From assembly GCF_030362835.1 (NCBI RefSeq), contig NZ_JAUCGQ010000001.1, positions 2,273,461 through 2,337,460 of the forward strand: DNA of 64,000 nucleotides. The letters run 5' to 3'. The translations under genes and the position numbers were made by a program. Position 1 is the first letter of the stretch. The number at the start of each line of letters is the position of its first letter. The DNA is from Cellulomonas alba. Its GTDB lineage: Bacteria > Actinomycetota > Actinomycetes > Actinomycetales > Cellulomonadaceae. Under the pieces are notes generated by a model that was not told where the DNA came from, did no database searches, and saw only the letters and a list, made by a program, of their open reading frames with translations. Of this stretch, positions 46,305 through 53,835 are shown piece after piece.

Positions 46305-46334
46305 CGACCCGCGACGCCTGACGACCCGCGACAC
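46301..46334. repeat. 17-bp tandem duplication at the TPR gene stop
   Basis: CTGACGACCCGCGACGC is followed at once by the same sequence with one change, so the stop codon context is doubled; a partial third copy (CTGACC) follows. Confidence 0.65.
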
Positions 46335-46399
46335 CTGACCGAGCGCGCAACCGAAGGCCCCGACGCCGCGCGAGCGTCGCGGCCGGCCGCACCCGGACG

Positions 46400-46437
46400 C
46401 GGCGGAGCGCCGACCCCCGAGGGCCGGCGCTCCGCCG
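46400..46437. terminator. Bidirectional terminator between TPR gene and phoU
   Basis: A perfect 13-bp stem (46400-46412 with 46425-46437), extended inward by 3 bp after one mismatch, between two convergent genes. Confidence 0.7.
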
Positions 46438-46502
46438 TCTCGCGCCTCCCGGGCCGGCGTCGTGCGCCGTCGGCCCGGCTCAGGCGCAGCTCGTCGCTCG
46501 CG

Positions 46503-47165
46503 TCAGGCGGACCGGTCCAGCTGCTCGCCGAGCACCCCGGTGACGAGGTACACGACGCGCTCCGACACCGAGACCGCGTGGTCGCCGAACCGCTCGTAGA
46601 AGCGGCCGAGCAGCGTCACGTCGACGGTCTCCTGCGTGGTGCCGGCCCACTGACCTCCGAGCAGCGCGGTGAACACGTCCTCGTGCAGCTCGTCGAGCAG
46701 GTCGTCGTCCTGCTGGATGCTCTCGGCGAGCGGCAGCTCGTGGTTCGTCAGGAGCGTCGTGGTGCGGCGCGCGACGCGGACGGCCGCGTCGTGCATCTCG
46801 GCGAACGTCCCGGACAGCGCGTGCGGCACGGCGTGCCGCGGGTAGCGGCCGCGCGCGATCTGCGCCACGTGCCGCGCGAGGTCGCCCATCCGCTCGAGCG
46901 AGGCGATCATCCGCAGGGTCGTGACGATGATCCGCAGGTCGGTCGCGACCGGGGCCTGCTGGGCGAGCAGCAGGATGCAGCGCTCGTCGAGCTCGCGCTC
47001 GAGGGCGTCGATGTCGTGGTCCTCGACGATCACCGACTCCGCGAGGGCGAGGTCGGCCGTCAGCAGGGCGATGCCGGCCTGGGTCACTGCGTGCTCGACG
47101 CGGCCGCTCAGGGCGACCAGGTCCTCGCCGAGCTGGTGGAGCTCGGCCTCGAAGATCTCGCGCAT
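46503..47165 (-). CDS. phoU: Phosphate signalling protein PhoU
   Basis: Cytoplasmic negative regulator that couples the Pst transporter to the phosphate sensor kinase. At 220 residues it has the two three-helix PhoU repeats: metal-binding segments IASLERMGDLARHVAQIA (about 88-105) and LLGRFYERFGDHAVSVSERV (about 187-206). AGGAGAGG precedes the ATG. It is divergent from the DUF7144 gene, and PHO-box-like GTTCACC repeats in 11-bp phase lie upstream on its strand. senX3-regX3 and pstSCAB lie a few kb further on. Confidence 0.95.
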   Translation of the reverse strand: MREIFEAELHQLGEDLVALSGRVEHAVTQAGIALLTADLALAESVIVEDHDIDALERELDERCILLLAQQAPVATDLRIIVTTLRMIASLERMGDLARHVAQIARGRYPRHAVPHALSGTFAEMHDAAVRVARRTTTLLTNHELPLAESIQQDDDLLDELHEDVFTALLGGQWAGTTQETVDVTLLGRFYERFGDHAVSVSERVVYLVTGVLGEQLDRSA

Positions 47166-47236
47166 GGGTTCCTCTCCTGCCGCGGCACGCGCGGCCCGTG
47201 CGGCCGGGGGCGCCGCGCTCGGGTCAGGCTGGCATC

Positions 47237-47269
47237 GGCAGGTGAACGGTCGGGTCCTGGCGGGTGAAC
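47237..47269 (-). promoter_or_regulatory. PHO box upstream of phoU
   Basis: On the minus strand GTTCACCCGCC, AGGACCCGACC and GTTCACCTGCC stand in a strict 11-bp phase. GTTCACC direct repeats of this phase are the known binding sites of actinobacterial PhoP/RegX3-type regulators. The site could also act on the divergent DUF7144 gene. Confidence 0.65.
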
Positions 47270-47438
47270 GCGCGGGGGCCGTTGCATGGAGGCCGCGGCG
47301 TCCGCCGGACCGCCCACCCGCCGCCCCGGCCGCCCCCGCCCGGTTCGTCCGGATGTCACCCGGCGCGGGTGGTCCCCTTGGGCGACGGCCTCCCCAGGAT
47401 GGCCGGGACGGCGACGTTCGAGCGAAGGGTGCGAACCG

Positions 47439-47840
47439 ATGGCGAGACAGGTGACGGGCTGGGTCGGCTGGGTGTGGTTCGGGGCGTTCACGCTGCTCAC
47501 GGTGGGTCTCTTCAACATCATCGGAGGCCTGGTCGCGGCGTTCTCGCCGAAGGACGTGCTCGCGTGGTCAGGGCACTCGGTCGTGCTCGTCGACGTGTCG
47601 GCGTGGGGCTGGGTGCACATCGTGCTCGGCGCGCTGCTCGTGATCGTCGCGTGCTTCCTGTTCGCCGCGCGACCGTGGGCCCGGATCGTCGCGTCGATCC
47701 TCGTGGTGCTGAACCTGATGACGCAGTTCCTGTCGCTGCCGATCACGCCCTGGTGGTCCATCGCCGTGATCGTGCTCGACGTGTTCGTGCTGTGGGCGCT
47801 GATCGTCCACGGGGCCGAGGTCGAGGACGCCGTGCGCTGA
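47439..47840 (+). CDS. DUF7144-type four-helix membrane protein
   Basis: 133 residues with four predicted transmembrane helices (about 8-32, 52-78, 80-98 and 104-124), with WVWFGAFTLLTVGLFNIIGG at the first helix and Trp-rich ends. It resembles the DUF7144 family of small actinobacterial membrane proteins. No catalytic motif is visible. It is the first gene of a four-gene run of uncharacterised proteins and lies divergent from phoU across 273 bp that contain a PHO box. The ATG is the only start that leaves the first helix at the N-terminus. Confidence 0.78.
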   Translation: MARQVTGWVGWVWFGAFTLLTVGLFNIIGGLVAAFSPKDVLAWSGHSVVLVDVSAWGWVHIVLGALLVIVACFLFAARPWARIVASILVVLNLMTQFLSLPITPWWSIAVIVLDVFVLWALIVHGAEVEDAVR

Positions 47841-47901
47841 GCCCGGCGCGCCGCCGCAGCGACCCTCGCCCGAGGCGCTGCCCATCCGAAGGAGGACGCC
47901 C

Positions 47902-48348
47902 ATGCCCACGTCGTTCGGACCGGTCGAGCTCTACGCGCTCGAGTTCCCCGACGACCGCATCCCGGACCCGGTGAAGGCCGAGCTCCTCAAGCTCGTCGAG
48001 TCCGAGCAGGTGCGAATCATCGACCTCGTCGTGGTCCGCAGGCCGCTCGACGGGAGCGTCGAGGTGGTCGAGATCGAGCAGGTCGCGGACCAGCTCGAGC
48101 TCGTCGGCATCGGGCTCGCGGCTCCCGGCATCGCGGGCCAGGAGGACATCGACGCCATCAGCGCCGACCTGCCGCCGGGGAGCTCGGCGCTCGTGCTCGT
48201 CATCGAGAACGTGTGGCTGCGCGGCATCGTCGGCGCGATCCGCGACGCCGACGGCATCGTGCTCGCCGCCGAGCGCATCCCCGCCGAGGTCGTCAACGCG
48301 CTCGCCGAGATCGACGAGCCGGGCGACCTCGCACCCTTGACCGACTGA
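47902..48348 (+). CDS. DUF6325 family protein
   Basis: A 148-residue soluble acidic protein. The two halves IIDLVVVRRPLDGSVEVVEI (about 34-53) and LPPGSSALVLVIEN (about 91-104) parallel IIDHAVVSWPQ and VTPGTSLLCAVTDE in the DUF1269 protein two genes on, so the two are probably distant paralogues; this one lacks the hydrophobic insert. GAAGGAGG precedes the ATG. The function is unknown; such genes are frequent next to SHOCT and DUF1269 genes in actinobacteria. Confidence 0.8.
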   Translation: MPTSFGPVELYALEFPDDRIPDPVKAELLKLVESEQVRIIDLVVVRRPLDGSVEVVEIEQVADQLELVGIGLAAPGIAGQEDIDAISADLPPGSSALVLVIENVWLRGIVGAIRDADGIVLAAERIPAEVVNALAEIDEPGDLAPLTD

Positions 48349-48362
48349 TCCGAGGAGGAGAC

Positions 48363-48719
48363 ATGCCCCCCATCCGACGGCTGGGAAGGCCCGGCCTGAT
48401 CGGCACGGCCGCGCGCACCGCGGTCATCGCCGGCACGGCGAGCGCCACGGTCGGCGCGGTGAACCGCCACCAGTACAACAAGCAGCAGGAGAGCTACGAG
48501 CAGCAGCAGTACGCGGCCGCCGAGCAGCAGCGCCAGCTCGAGGAGGCGGCCCGGCAGGCCGTCGCGCAGCAGCAGGCCGCCCCCGCCGCGGCGCCCGCGC
48601 CTGCCGCCGCGGACCCCGACCCGCTCATCGCCCAGCTCCAGCAGCTCGGCCAGCTGCACGCCCAGGGCATCCTGGACGACGCGGAGTTCGCTGCGGCCAA
48701 GGCCAAGCTGCTCGCCTGA
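48363..48719 (+). CDS. SHOCT domain protein
   Basis: 118 residues. A short N-terminal region with a Gly/Ala stretch (LIGTAARTAVIAGTASATVG) that may touch the membrane, a Gln-rich helix (QQQ clusters, about 38-75), an Ala/Pro linker and a C-terminal SHOCT motif, LGQLHAQGILDDAEFAAAKA (about 96-115). SHOCT is a short oligomerisation or targeting helix pair at protein ends. GAGGAGG precedes the ATG. It lies 14 nt after the DUF6325 gene and 9 nt before the DUF1269 gene, so it is in one operon with them. Confidence 0.82.
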   Translation: MPPIRRLGRPGLIGTAARTAVIAGTASATVGAVNRHQYNKQQESYEQQQYAAAEQQRQLEEAARQAVAQQQAAPAAAPAPAAADPDPLIAQLQQLGQLHAQGILDDAEFAAAKAKLLA

Positions 48720-48728
48720 GGTGACGAC

Positions 48729-49214
48729 ATGACGACATTCACGGCCTGGAAGTTCGACACCGCCGAGGGCGCCGACCGCGCGGCGGACATCCTGCACGAC
48801 GCGCAGACCGACCGGCTGGTCAAGATCATCGACCACGCCGTCGTCTCGTGGCCGCAGGGCGACAAGACGCCGAGCGTGCACCACGCGCACGAGGACAAGT
48901 GGCGCGGCACGGGCTGGGGCGCCTTCTGGGGCCTGCTCTTCGGCGCGCTGTTCTTCGTGCCGGTGCTCGGGGTCGCGGCGGGCGCGGCGGTCGGTGCGAT
49001 CAGCAAGGCGGTCGCCGCGCTGGGCATCGACGAGGCGCAGCTCGACACCATCCGCGAGCAGGTCACGCCCGGCACCTCGCTGCTCTGCGCCGTCACCGAC
49101 GAGGGCGACCTCGACCGGCTCGGGGAGCGCCTCCACGGGCTGCACAGCACGCTCGTGGCGACGAACCTCACGCCGGCCGAGAAGTCGCTCCTGATGGAGA
49201 CGTTCGGCGGCTGA
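48729..49214 (+). CDS. DUF1269 family membrane-associated protein
   Basis: 161 residues. Soluble halves flank a glycine-rich hydrophobic hairpin (WGAFWGLLFGALFFVPVLGVA and then AAGAAVGAISKAVAAL, about 59-98). The DUF1269 family is widespread and its function is unknown; a role in envelope or stress response is only a guess. The flanking parts resemble the DUF6325 protein of the same operon. GAGGTGACG precedes the ATG. A strong hairpin ends the operon before senX3. Confidence 0.83.
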   Translation: MTTFTAWKFDTAEGADRAADILHDAQTDRLVKIIDHAVVSWPQGDKTPSVHHAHEDKWRGTGWGAFWGLLFGALFFVPVLGVAAGAAVGAISKAVAALGIDEAQLDTIREQVTPGTSLLCAVTDEGDLDRLGERLHGLHSTLVATNLTPAEKSLLMETFGG

Positions 49215-49222
49215 CCTGGCCG

Positions 49223-49256
49223 GCGACGGCCGCCGTGCGTGAACGGCGGCCGTCGC
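49223..49256 (+). terminator. Terminator after DUF1269 gene
   Basis: A perfect 14-bp stem (49223-49236 with 49243-49256) and 6-nt loop, starting 9 nt after the stop. It separates the cluster from senX3. Confidence 0.75.
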
Positions 49257-49326
49257 GCGCGTGAATGCTGCACGTCGGGCACGCGCCCGACGGCGCCGCA
49301 CGCGCGGAACGGCCCGGCGCTCGACC

Positions 49327-49332
49327 TACGCT
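49327..49332 (+). promoter_or_regulatory. -10 box for leaderless senX3 mRNA
   Basis: TACGCT followed by 6 nt and the GTG of senX3; no ribosome site before the start. Confidence 0.55.
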
Positions 49333-49338
49333 GGTGGC

Positions 49339-50589
49339 GTGGACGGACTCGACGGCTTCGCGCTCATCGCCGCCGGGATCGTCGGCATGGTGGTGGGTGT
49401 CGCCTCCGTGCTGGCGTTCCGGTGGAGCGAGCGCGTGCAGCGCGCCGTGCCCGAGCAGGCCCCCGCCGAGCTGGACGAGGGGCTGGTGCGGGCACTCGCC
49501 GTGCTGCGCTCCGCCGCGGTCGTGCTCGACGAGGACGACCGGGTGGTCCGCGCGAGCGCGCCGGCCCATGCGCTCGGCATCGTGCGCGACGGCCGCATCG
49601 CGCCGGCCGCCATCCGCGAGCTCGTCGCGCTCGTCCGCCGTGACGGCGTGATCCGCGACGAGGAGCTCGAGGTGCCGCGCGGTCCGGTCGGCCCCGGCGT
49701 GCTGCTCGTCCAGGTCCGCGTCGCGCAGGTGAGCGCGCGGCACCTGGTGGTCTTCGCGGAGGACCTCACGCAGGCGCGCCGGCTCGAGGCGATCCGCCGC
49801 GACTTCGTCGTCAACATCTCGCACGAGCTCAAGACCCCGGTCGGTGCGCTGACGCTGCTTGCCGAGACCGTCGAGGACGCCGCGGACGACCCGACCGCGG
49901 TGCGCCGCTTCGCGGGCCGCATGCGCAGCGAGGCCACGCGCCTGTCGGCACTGGTGCAGGAGATCATCGAGCTCTCGCGGCTCCAGGTCGCGGGTGCCCT
50001 GGGCGAGCCGAGCCTGGTCGACGTCGACGCCGTGGTGGCGGAGGCCGTCGACCGCGCCCGCACCACGGCGGACGGCAAGCACGTGCGCCTCGAGGTCGGC
50101 GGCCAGCAGGGCGCCCGCGTGTTCGGCAACCACGACCTGCTCGTCACGGCGGTGCGCAACCTCGTCGACAACGCCGTGGCGTACAGCGCGGAGGCGTCGC
50201 ACGTCGGGATCGGCGTCCGCGACAAGGCGGGCCTCGTCGAGATCGCGGTCGTCGACGAGGGCATCGGCATCCCGGCCGCCGACCAGGAGCGCGTCTTCGA
50301 GCGGTTCTACCGCGTCGACCCGGCACGCTCGCGCGACACCGGCGGCACCGGCCTCGGCCTGTCGATCGTCAAGCACGTGGCGGCCGACCACGGCGGCGAC
50401 GTCACGGTGTGGTCGGAGCCCGGCCGCGGTTCGACGTTCACCCTGCGCCTCCCCGCCGCCTCGCGCGAGCAGGCCGCCCCGGCAGCGACCGCGACGCCGC
50501 CGTCCGGCGCGGTCCTCGCCGTCCCCGCCCAGCCCGTCCACCACCTCGAGCCCGACCAAGGAGCCCCTGTGCACCGGAGCGCGTCATGA
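49339..50589 (+). CDS. senX3: Sensor histidine kinase SenX3 (PhoR-like)
   Basis: Membrane-bound kinase of the phosphate-starvation two-component system, 416 residues. One N-terminal membrane segment (FALIAAGIVGMVVGVASVLAF), a PAS-like domain (about 45-140), HisKA with the phosphorylated His162 in NISHELKTPVG, and HATPase with RNLVDNAVAYS, DEGIGIP and GGTGLGLSI. A Pro/Ala tail follows the kinase core. Only one membrane helix means it probably senses through PhoU/Pst, as in mycobacteria. The regX3 start overlaps its stop. Confidence 0.93.
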   Translation: MDGLDGFALIAAGIVGMVVGVASVLAFRWSERVQRAVPEQAPAELDEGLVRALAVLRSAAVVLDEDDRVVRASAPAHALGIVRDGRIAPAAIRELVALVRRDGVIRDEELEVPRGPVGPGVLLVQVRVAQVSARHLVVFAEDLTQARRLEAIRRDFVVNISHELKTPVGALTLLAETVEDAADDPTAVRRFAGRMRSEATRLSALVQEIIELSRLQVAGALGEPSLVDVDAVVAEAVDRARTTADGKHVRLEVGGQQGARVFGNHDLLVTAVRNLVDNAVAYSAEASHVGIGVRDKAGLVEIAVVDEGIGIPAADQERVFERFYRVDPARSRDTGGTGLGLSIVKHVAADHGGDVTVWSEPGRGSTFTLRLPAASREQAAPAATATPPSGAVLAVPAQPVHHLEPDQGAPVHRSAS

Positions 50590-51320
50590 CCCGCATCCTC
50601 GTGGTCGAGGACGAGGAGTCCTACCGCGACCCCCTGACGTACCAGCTCGAGCGTGAGGGCTACGAGGTGGTGACCGCCGCGACCGGCACGGAGGCGATCG
50701 AGCGGTTCGAGGACGGCGGCGCCGACCTCGTGCTGCTCGACCTCATGCTGCCCGGCATGCCCGGAACCGAGGTGTGCCGCCGCCTGCGCGCGACGAGCGA
50801 CGTCCCGGTCATCATGCTGACCGCCAAGGACGACGAGATCGACAAGGTCGTGGGCCTCGAGCTCGGCGCCGACGACTACGTGACGAAGCCGTACTCGTCG
50901 CGCGAGCTGCTCGCGCGCGTGCGCGCCATGCTCCGCCGGGCCGAGAAGGTGCCGGCCACGGCGGGCGCGCCCGCGCCGACGCACGGGTTCGACCCTCTCG
51001 ACGACGAGGACGGCGTGCTGCAGGCCGGCCCGGTCCGGATGGACGTCGAGCGGCACACCGTCCGGGTCCGCGGCGAGCTCGTCAGCTTCCCGCTCAAGGA
51101 GTTCGAGCTGCTCGAGCTGCTGCTGCGCAACGCGGGCCGTGTGCTCACGCGCGGACAGCTGATCGACCGCATCTGGGGCTCGGACTACGTCGGCGACACC
51201 AAGACGCTCGACGTCCACGTCAAGCGCGTCCGCGCCAAGATCGAGGCCGACCCGGCCAACCCCGTGCTGCTCCTGACGGTGCGCGGCCTGGGCTACAAGC
51301 TCGCCGACGACGGCGAGTGA
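50586..51320 (+). CDS. regX3: Response regulator RegX3 (PhoB/OmpR type)
   Basis: DNA-binding response regulator of 244 residues. The receiver has ILVVEDEE at the start, the phospho-acceptor Asp52 in LVLLDLMLPG, and KPY in the switch region. The C-terminal OmpR/PhoB winged helix contains FPLKEFELLELLLRNAGRVL and VDVHVKRVRAKI-like DVHVKRVRAKIEADP. The ATG overlaps the senX3 stop. It should bind the 11-bp GTTCACC repeats before pstS and phoU. Confidence 0.96.
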   Translation: MTRILVVEDEESYRDPLTYQLEREGYEVVTAATGTEAIERFEDGGADLVLLDLMLPGMPGTEVCRRLRATSDVPVIMLTAKDDEIDKVVGLELGADDYVTKPYSSRELLARVRAMLRRAEKVPATAGAPAPTHGFDPLDDEDGVLQAGPVRMDVERHTVRVRGELVSFPLKEFELLELLLRNAGRVLTRGQLIDRIWGSDYVGDTKTLDVHVKRVRAKIEADPANPVLLLTVRGLGYKLADDGE

Positions 51321-51353
51321 CGGCCGCCTGACGCGCACGCGGACCGCCGTCGT

Positions 51354-51367
51354 GTGACGGCCGTCAC
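51354..51367. repeat. 14-bp perfect palindrome after regX3
   Basis: GTGACGGCCGTCAC with no loop, between the regX3 stop and the pstS PHO box. It may be a regulator site or part of a weak terminator. Confidence 0.4.
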
Positions 51368-51413
51368 GCGCACTGCCTGGTCACAGGCTCGCGTCCGGCA
51401 CTCGACGGCCACC

Positions 51414-51468
51414 GTTCACCCGAGGTTCACCCGAAGCCGCCCGACCGGTCACCCACGGTTCCTACCGT
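51414..51468 (+). promoter_or_regulatory. PHO box and -10 of pstS
   Basis: GTTCACCCGAG and GTTCACCCGAA are adjacent near-identical 11-mers; further units at 51447 (GGTCACCCACG) and 51458 (GTTCCTACCGT) keep the same 11-bp phase. A TACCGT -10 box (51463-51468) overlaps the last unit, about 58 nt before the pstS GTG. This is the classic layout of a phosphate-starvation promoter. Confidence 0.8.
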
Positions 51469-51526
51469 CGGGTCCGCCGCGCACACCCCCCGTGCGCGCT
51501 CCCCGGATCGAACGGACGGACACACA

Positions 51527-52657
51527 GTGAAGCTCTCCCTCCACGGCCGTGCCGGCGCGGCGCTCGCCCTGACCGGCGTCCTGGCCCTCACGCTGGCCGC
51601 TTGCGGGACGGACGACAACGGCTCCGGCAACGGCTCGACCAGCGGCTCGACCTCGACCGACGGCTCGGGCGGCGGCTCGGCGCTGAGCGGCGAGCTCAAC
51701 GGCGCGGGCTCGACCGCGCAGCAGAAGGCGATGGACGCCTGGCGCGCCGCCTTCCAGCAGGCCAACTCGGGCGTGACGGTCAACTACGACGGCACCGGCT
51801 CGGGCGCGGGCCGCACGAGCTTCATCAGCGGCGCGGTCGACTGGGCCGGGTCCGACTCGGCGATGAAGCCCGAGGAGCTCACGCAGGCGCAGGCGCGCTG
51901 CCAGAACACCGAGGCGTTCGACGTGCCGGTGTACGTGAGCCCCATCGCGGTCACGTTCAACCTCAAGGGCGTCAAGGACCTCAACCTCGCGCCGGCCACC
52001 GTCGCGAAGATCTTCGACGGCAAGATCACCACCTGGAACGACGCGGCGATCGCCGCCGACAACCCGGGCGTGACGCTGCCGTCCACCACGATCACGCCGG
52101 TGCACCGCAGCGACGACTCGGGCACGACGAACAACTTCACGGACTTCCTCTCGCAGGCCGCGGGCGGTGCGTGGAGCTACCCGGCCAGCCAGACCTGGCC
52201 GATCAAGGGCGGCGAGTCGGCGCAGGGCACGTCCGGTGTCGTGCAGACCGTGCAGAGCGGTGAGGGCACCATCGCCTACGCCGACCTGTCGGCGGTCGGG
52301 ACGCTGTCGGCCGCGAAGATCAAGGTCGGCGACGCGTGGGTCGCCCCCTCGGCCGACGGCGCCGCGAAGGTGCTCGACGACTCGCCGCTCGACACCAGCC
52401 GCTCGGCGGACGACGTGGTCGTCAAGGTGAACCGCACCACCACGGCGGCCGGCGCCTACCCGGTCATCCTCGTGTCGTACGCGATCGCCTGCCAGAAGTA
52501 CGACTCGGCGGCGAAGGCGGACCTCGTCAAGGGGCTGCTCACCTACATCGTCAGCGCTGACGCGCAGACGGCCGCCGCGTCGGCCGCCGGCTCGGCGCCG
52601 ATCACGGACGACCTGCGCACCAAGGCCCTGGCCGCGATCAACAAGATCGCCGGCTGA
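51527..52657 (+). CDS. pstS: Phosphate ABC transporter substrate-binding lipoprotein PstS
   Basis: High-affinity phosphate receptor anchored to the outer face of the membrane, 376 residues. The signal peptide ends in the lipobox LAACG (Cys25), followed by a Ser/Gly/Asp-rich spacer. The binding domain shows LNGAGSTAQQKAMDAW, VDWAGSDSAM, PVYVSPIAVTFNL, and HRSDDSGTTNNF, all phosphate-contact regions. The GTG start lies in a promoter region with a PHO box. It is first in the pstSCAB cluster; a hairpin follows it. Confidence 0.96.
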   Translation: MKLSLHGRAGAALALTGVLALTLAACGTDDNGSGNGSTSGSTSTDGSGGGSALSGELNGAGSTAQQKAMDAWRAAFQQANSGVTVNYDGTGSGAGRTSFISGAVDWAGSDSAMKPEELTQAQARCQNTEAFDVPVYVSPIAVTFNLKGVKDLNLAPATVAKIFDGKITTWNDAAIAADNPGVTLPSTTITPVHRSDDSGTTNNFTDFLSQAAGGAWSYPASQTWPIKGGESAQGTSGVVQTVQSGEGTIAYADLSAVGTLSAAKIKVGDAWVAPSADGAAKVLDDSPLDTSRSADDVVVKVNRTTTAAGAYPVILVSYAIACQKYDSAAKADLVKGLLTYIVSADAQTAAASAAGSAPITDDLRTKALAAINKIAG

Positions 52658-52699
52658 CCAGACGCGATCGCGGCCGCTCGAGCCGCTGCGATCGCCAGC

Positions 52700-52741
52700 G
52701 GGTGGCCGGCCCGGCCCCGGGGGGAGACGGGCCGGCCACCC
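52700..52741 (+). terminator. Intercistronic stem-loop between pstS and pstC
   Basis: A perfect 14-bp stem (52700-52713 with 52728-52741) closing a 14-nt loop. Such hairpins after pstS commonly make pstS mRNA more abundant than the pstCAB part. Confidence 0.65.
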
Positions 52742-52809
52742 GTCCCCGGTCCACGTGACCGGGGCGACTTCCCCCCACATCCCCCCAGGCAGCACCGCAG
52801 GAGACCCGT

Positions 52810-53835
52810 GTGACCAGCACGCAGAGCCCACCGGACGCCGCTCCGGTCGGGCCTCCCCCTCTCGCCCCGCCCGCGCGGCGGCGCGGTCGCCCCGGCCGGG
52901 TCCGGGTGCGCGACCGCGGCATGAGCCGCGCGTTCCGCTGGCTCGCCACCGGGGCCGGCGCCCTGATCCTCGTCGTGCTCGCCGCGGTCGCCGTGTTCCT
53001 CGTCGTCAAGGCGTGGCCCGCCATCACCGAGCCGACCGACCAGCTCGTCGCCGAGGTCCCGTGGCTGCACGGCGCGAGCTCGCTGCTCTCGTTCGTCGGG
53101 CCGCTGATCTTCGGCACGGTGCTCGCCGCGGCGCTCGCGCTGCTCATCGCGACGCCGATCGCGCTGGGCATCGCGCTCTTCATCTCGCACTACGCTCCCC
53201 GCCGGCTCGCGGCGGGTCTGGGCTACGTGGTCGACCTGCTCGCCGCGATCCCGTCCGTGGTCTACGGCCTCTGGGGTGGTCTGGTGCTCGCACCGTTCGT
53301 GCAGCCCGTGTGGTCCTGGCTCGGCGAGACGCTCGGCTGGATCCCGTTCTTCTCCGGCGACGTCTCGCCGACGGCCCGCGTGCTGCTGACGGTGGGGCTC
53401 GTGCTCGCCGTCATGATCCTGCCGATCATCACGGCCGTGAGCCGCGAGGTGTTCCTCCAGACGCCGCGGCTGCACGAGGAGGCGGCGCTCGCGCTCGGCG
53501 CGACCCGGTGGGAGATGATCCGCACCGCGGTCCTCCCGTTCGCACGGTCCGGCATCATCTCGGCCGCCATGCTCGGCCTCGGCCGTGCGCTGGGCGAGAC
53601 GATGGCCGTGCTGATGATCCTGTCGCCCGGGTTCCTCTACTCGTTCAAGCTCCTGGTCGCGGGCCAGCAGCAGACGATCGCGGCGAACATCGCCGCGCAG
53701 TTCGCCGAGGCCTCGCCGATGAGCGTCTCGGCGCTGATCGCCACCGGCCTCGCGCTGTTCGTCATCACCCTCTTCGTCAACATGACCGCGCGCTGGATCG
53801 TCTCCCGCCGCAAGGACTTCTCGGGGGCGAACTGA
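52810..53835 (+). CDS. pstC: Phosphate ABC transporter permease PstC
   Basis: Inner-membrane channel subunit, 341 residues, with about six transmembrane helices after a 35-residue Pro/Arg-rich cytoplasmic start. The binding-protein-dependent transport signature EEAALALGATRWEMI (about 222-236) touches PstB. PSVVYGLWGGLVL is a conserved helix. GCAGGAG precedes the GTG. The pstA ATG overlaps its stop (TGATG), so PstC and PstA are made as a coupled pair. Confidence 0.96.
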   Translation: MTSTQSPPDAAPVGPPPLAPPARRRGRPGRVRVRDRGMSRAFRWLATGAGALILVVLAAVAVFLVVKAWPAITEPTDQLVAEVPWLHGASSLLSFVGPLIFGTVLAAALALLIATPIALGIALFISHYAPRRLAAGLGYVVDLLAAIPSVVYGLWGGLVLAPFVQPVWSWLGETLGWIPFFSGDVSPTARVLLTVGLVLAVMILPIITAVSREVFLQTPRLHEEAALALGATRWEMIRTAVLPFARSGIISAAMLGLGRALGETMAVLMILSPGFLYSFKLLVAGQQQTIAANIAAQFAEASPMSVSALIATGLALFVITLFVNMTARWIVSRRKDFSGAN

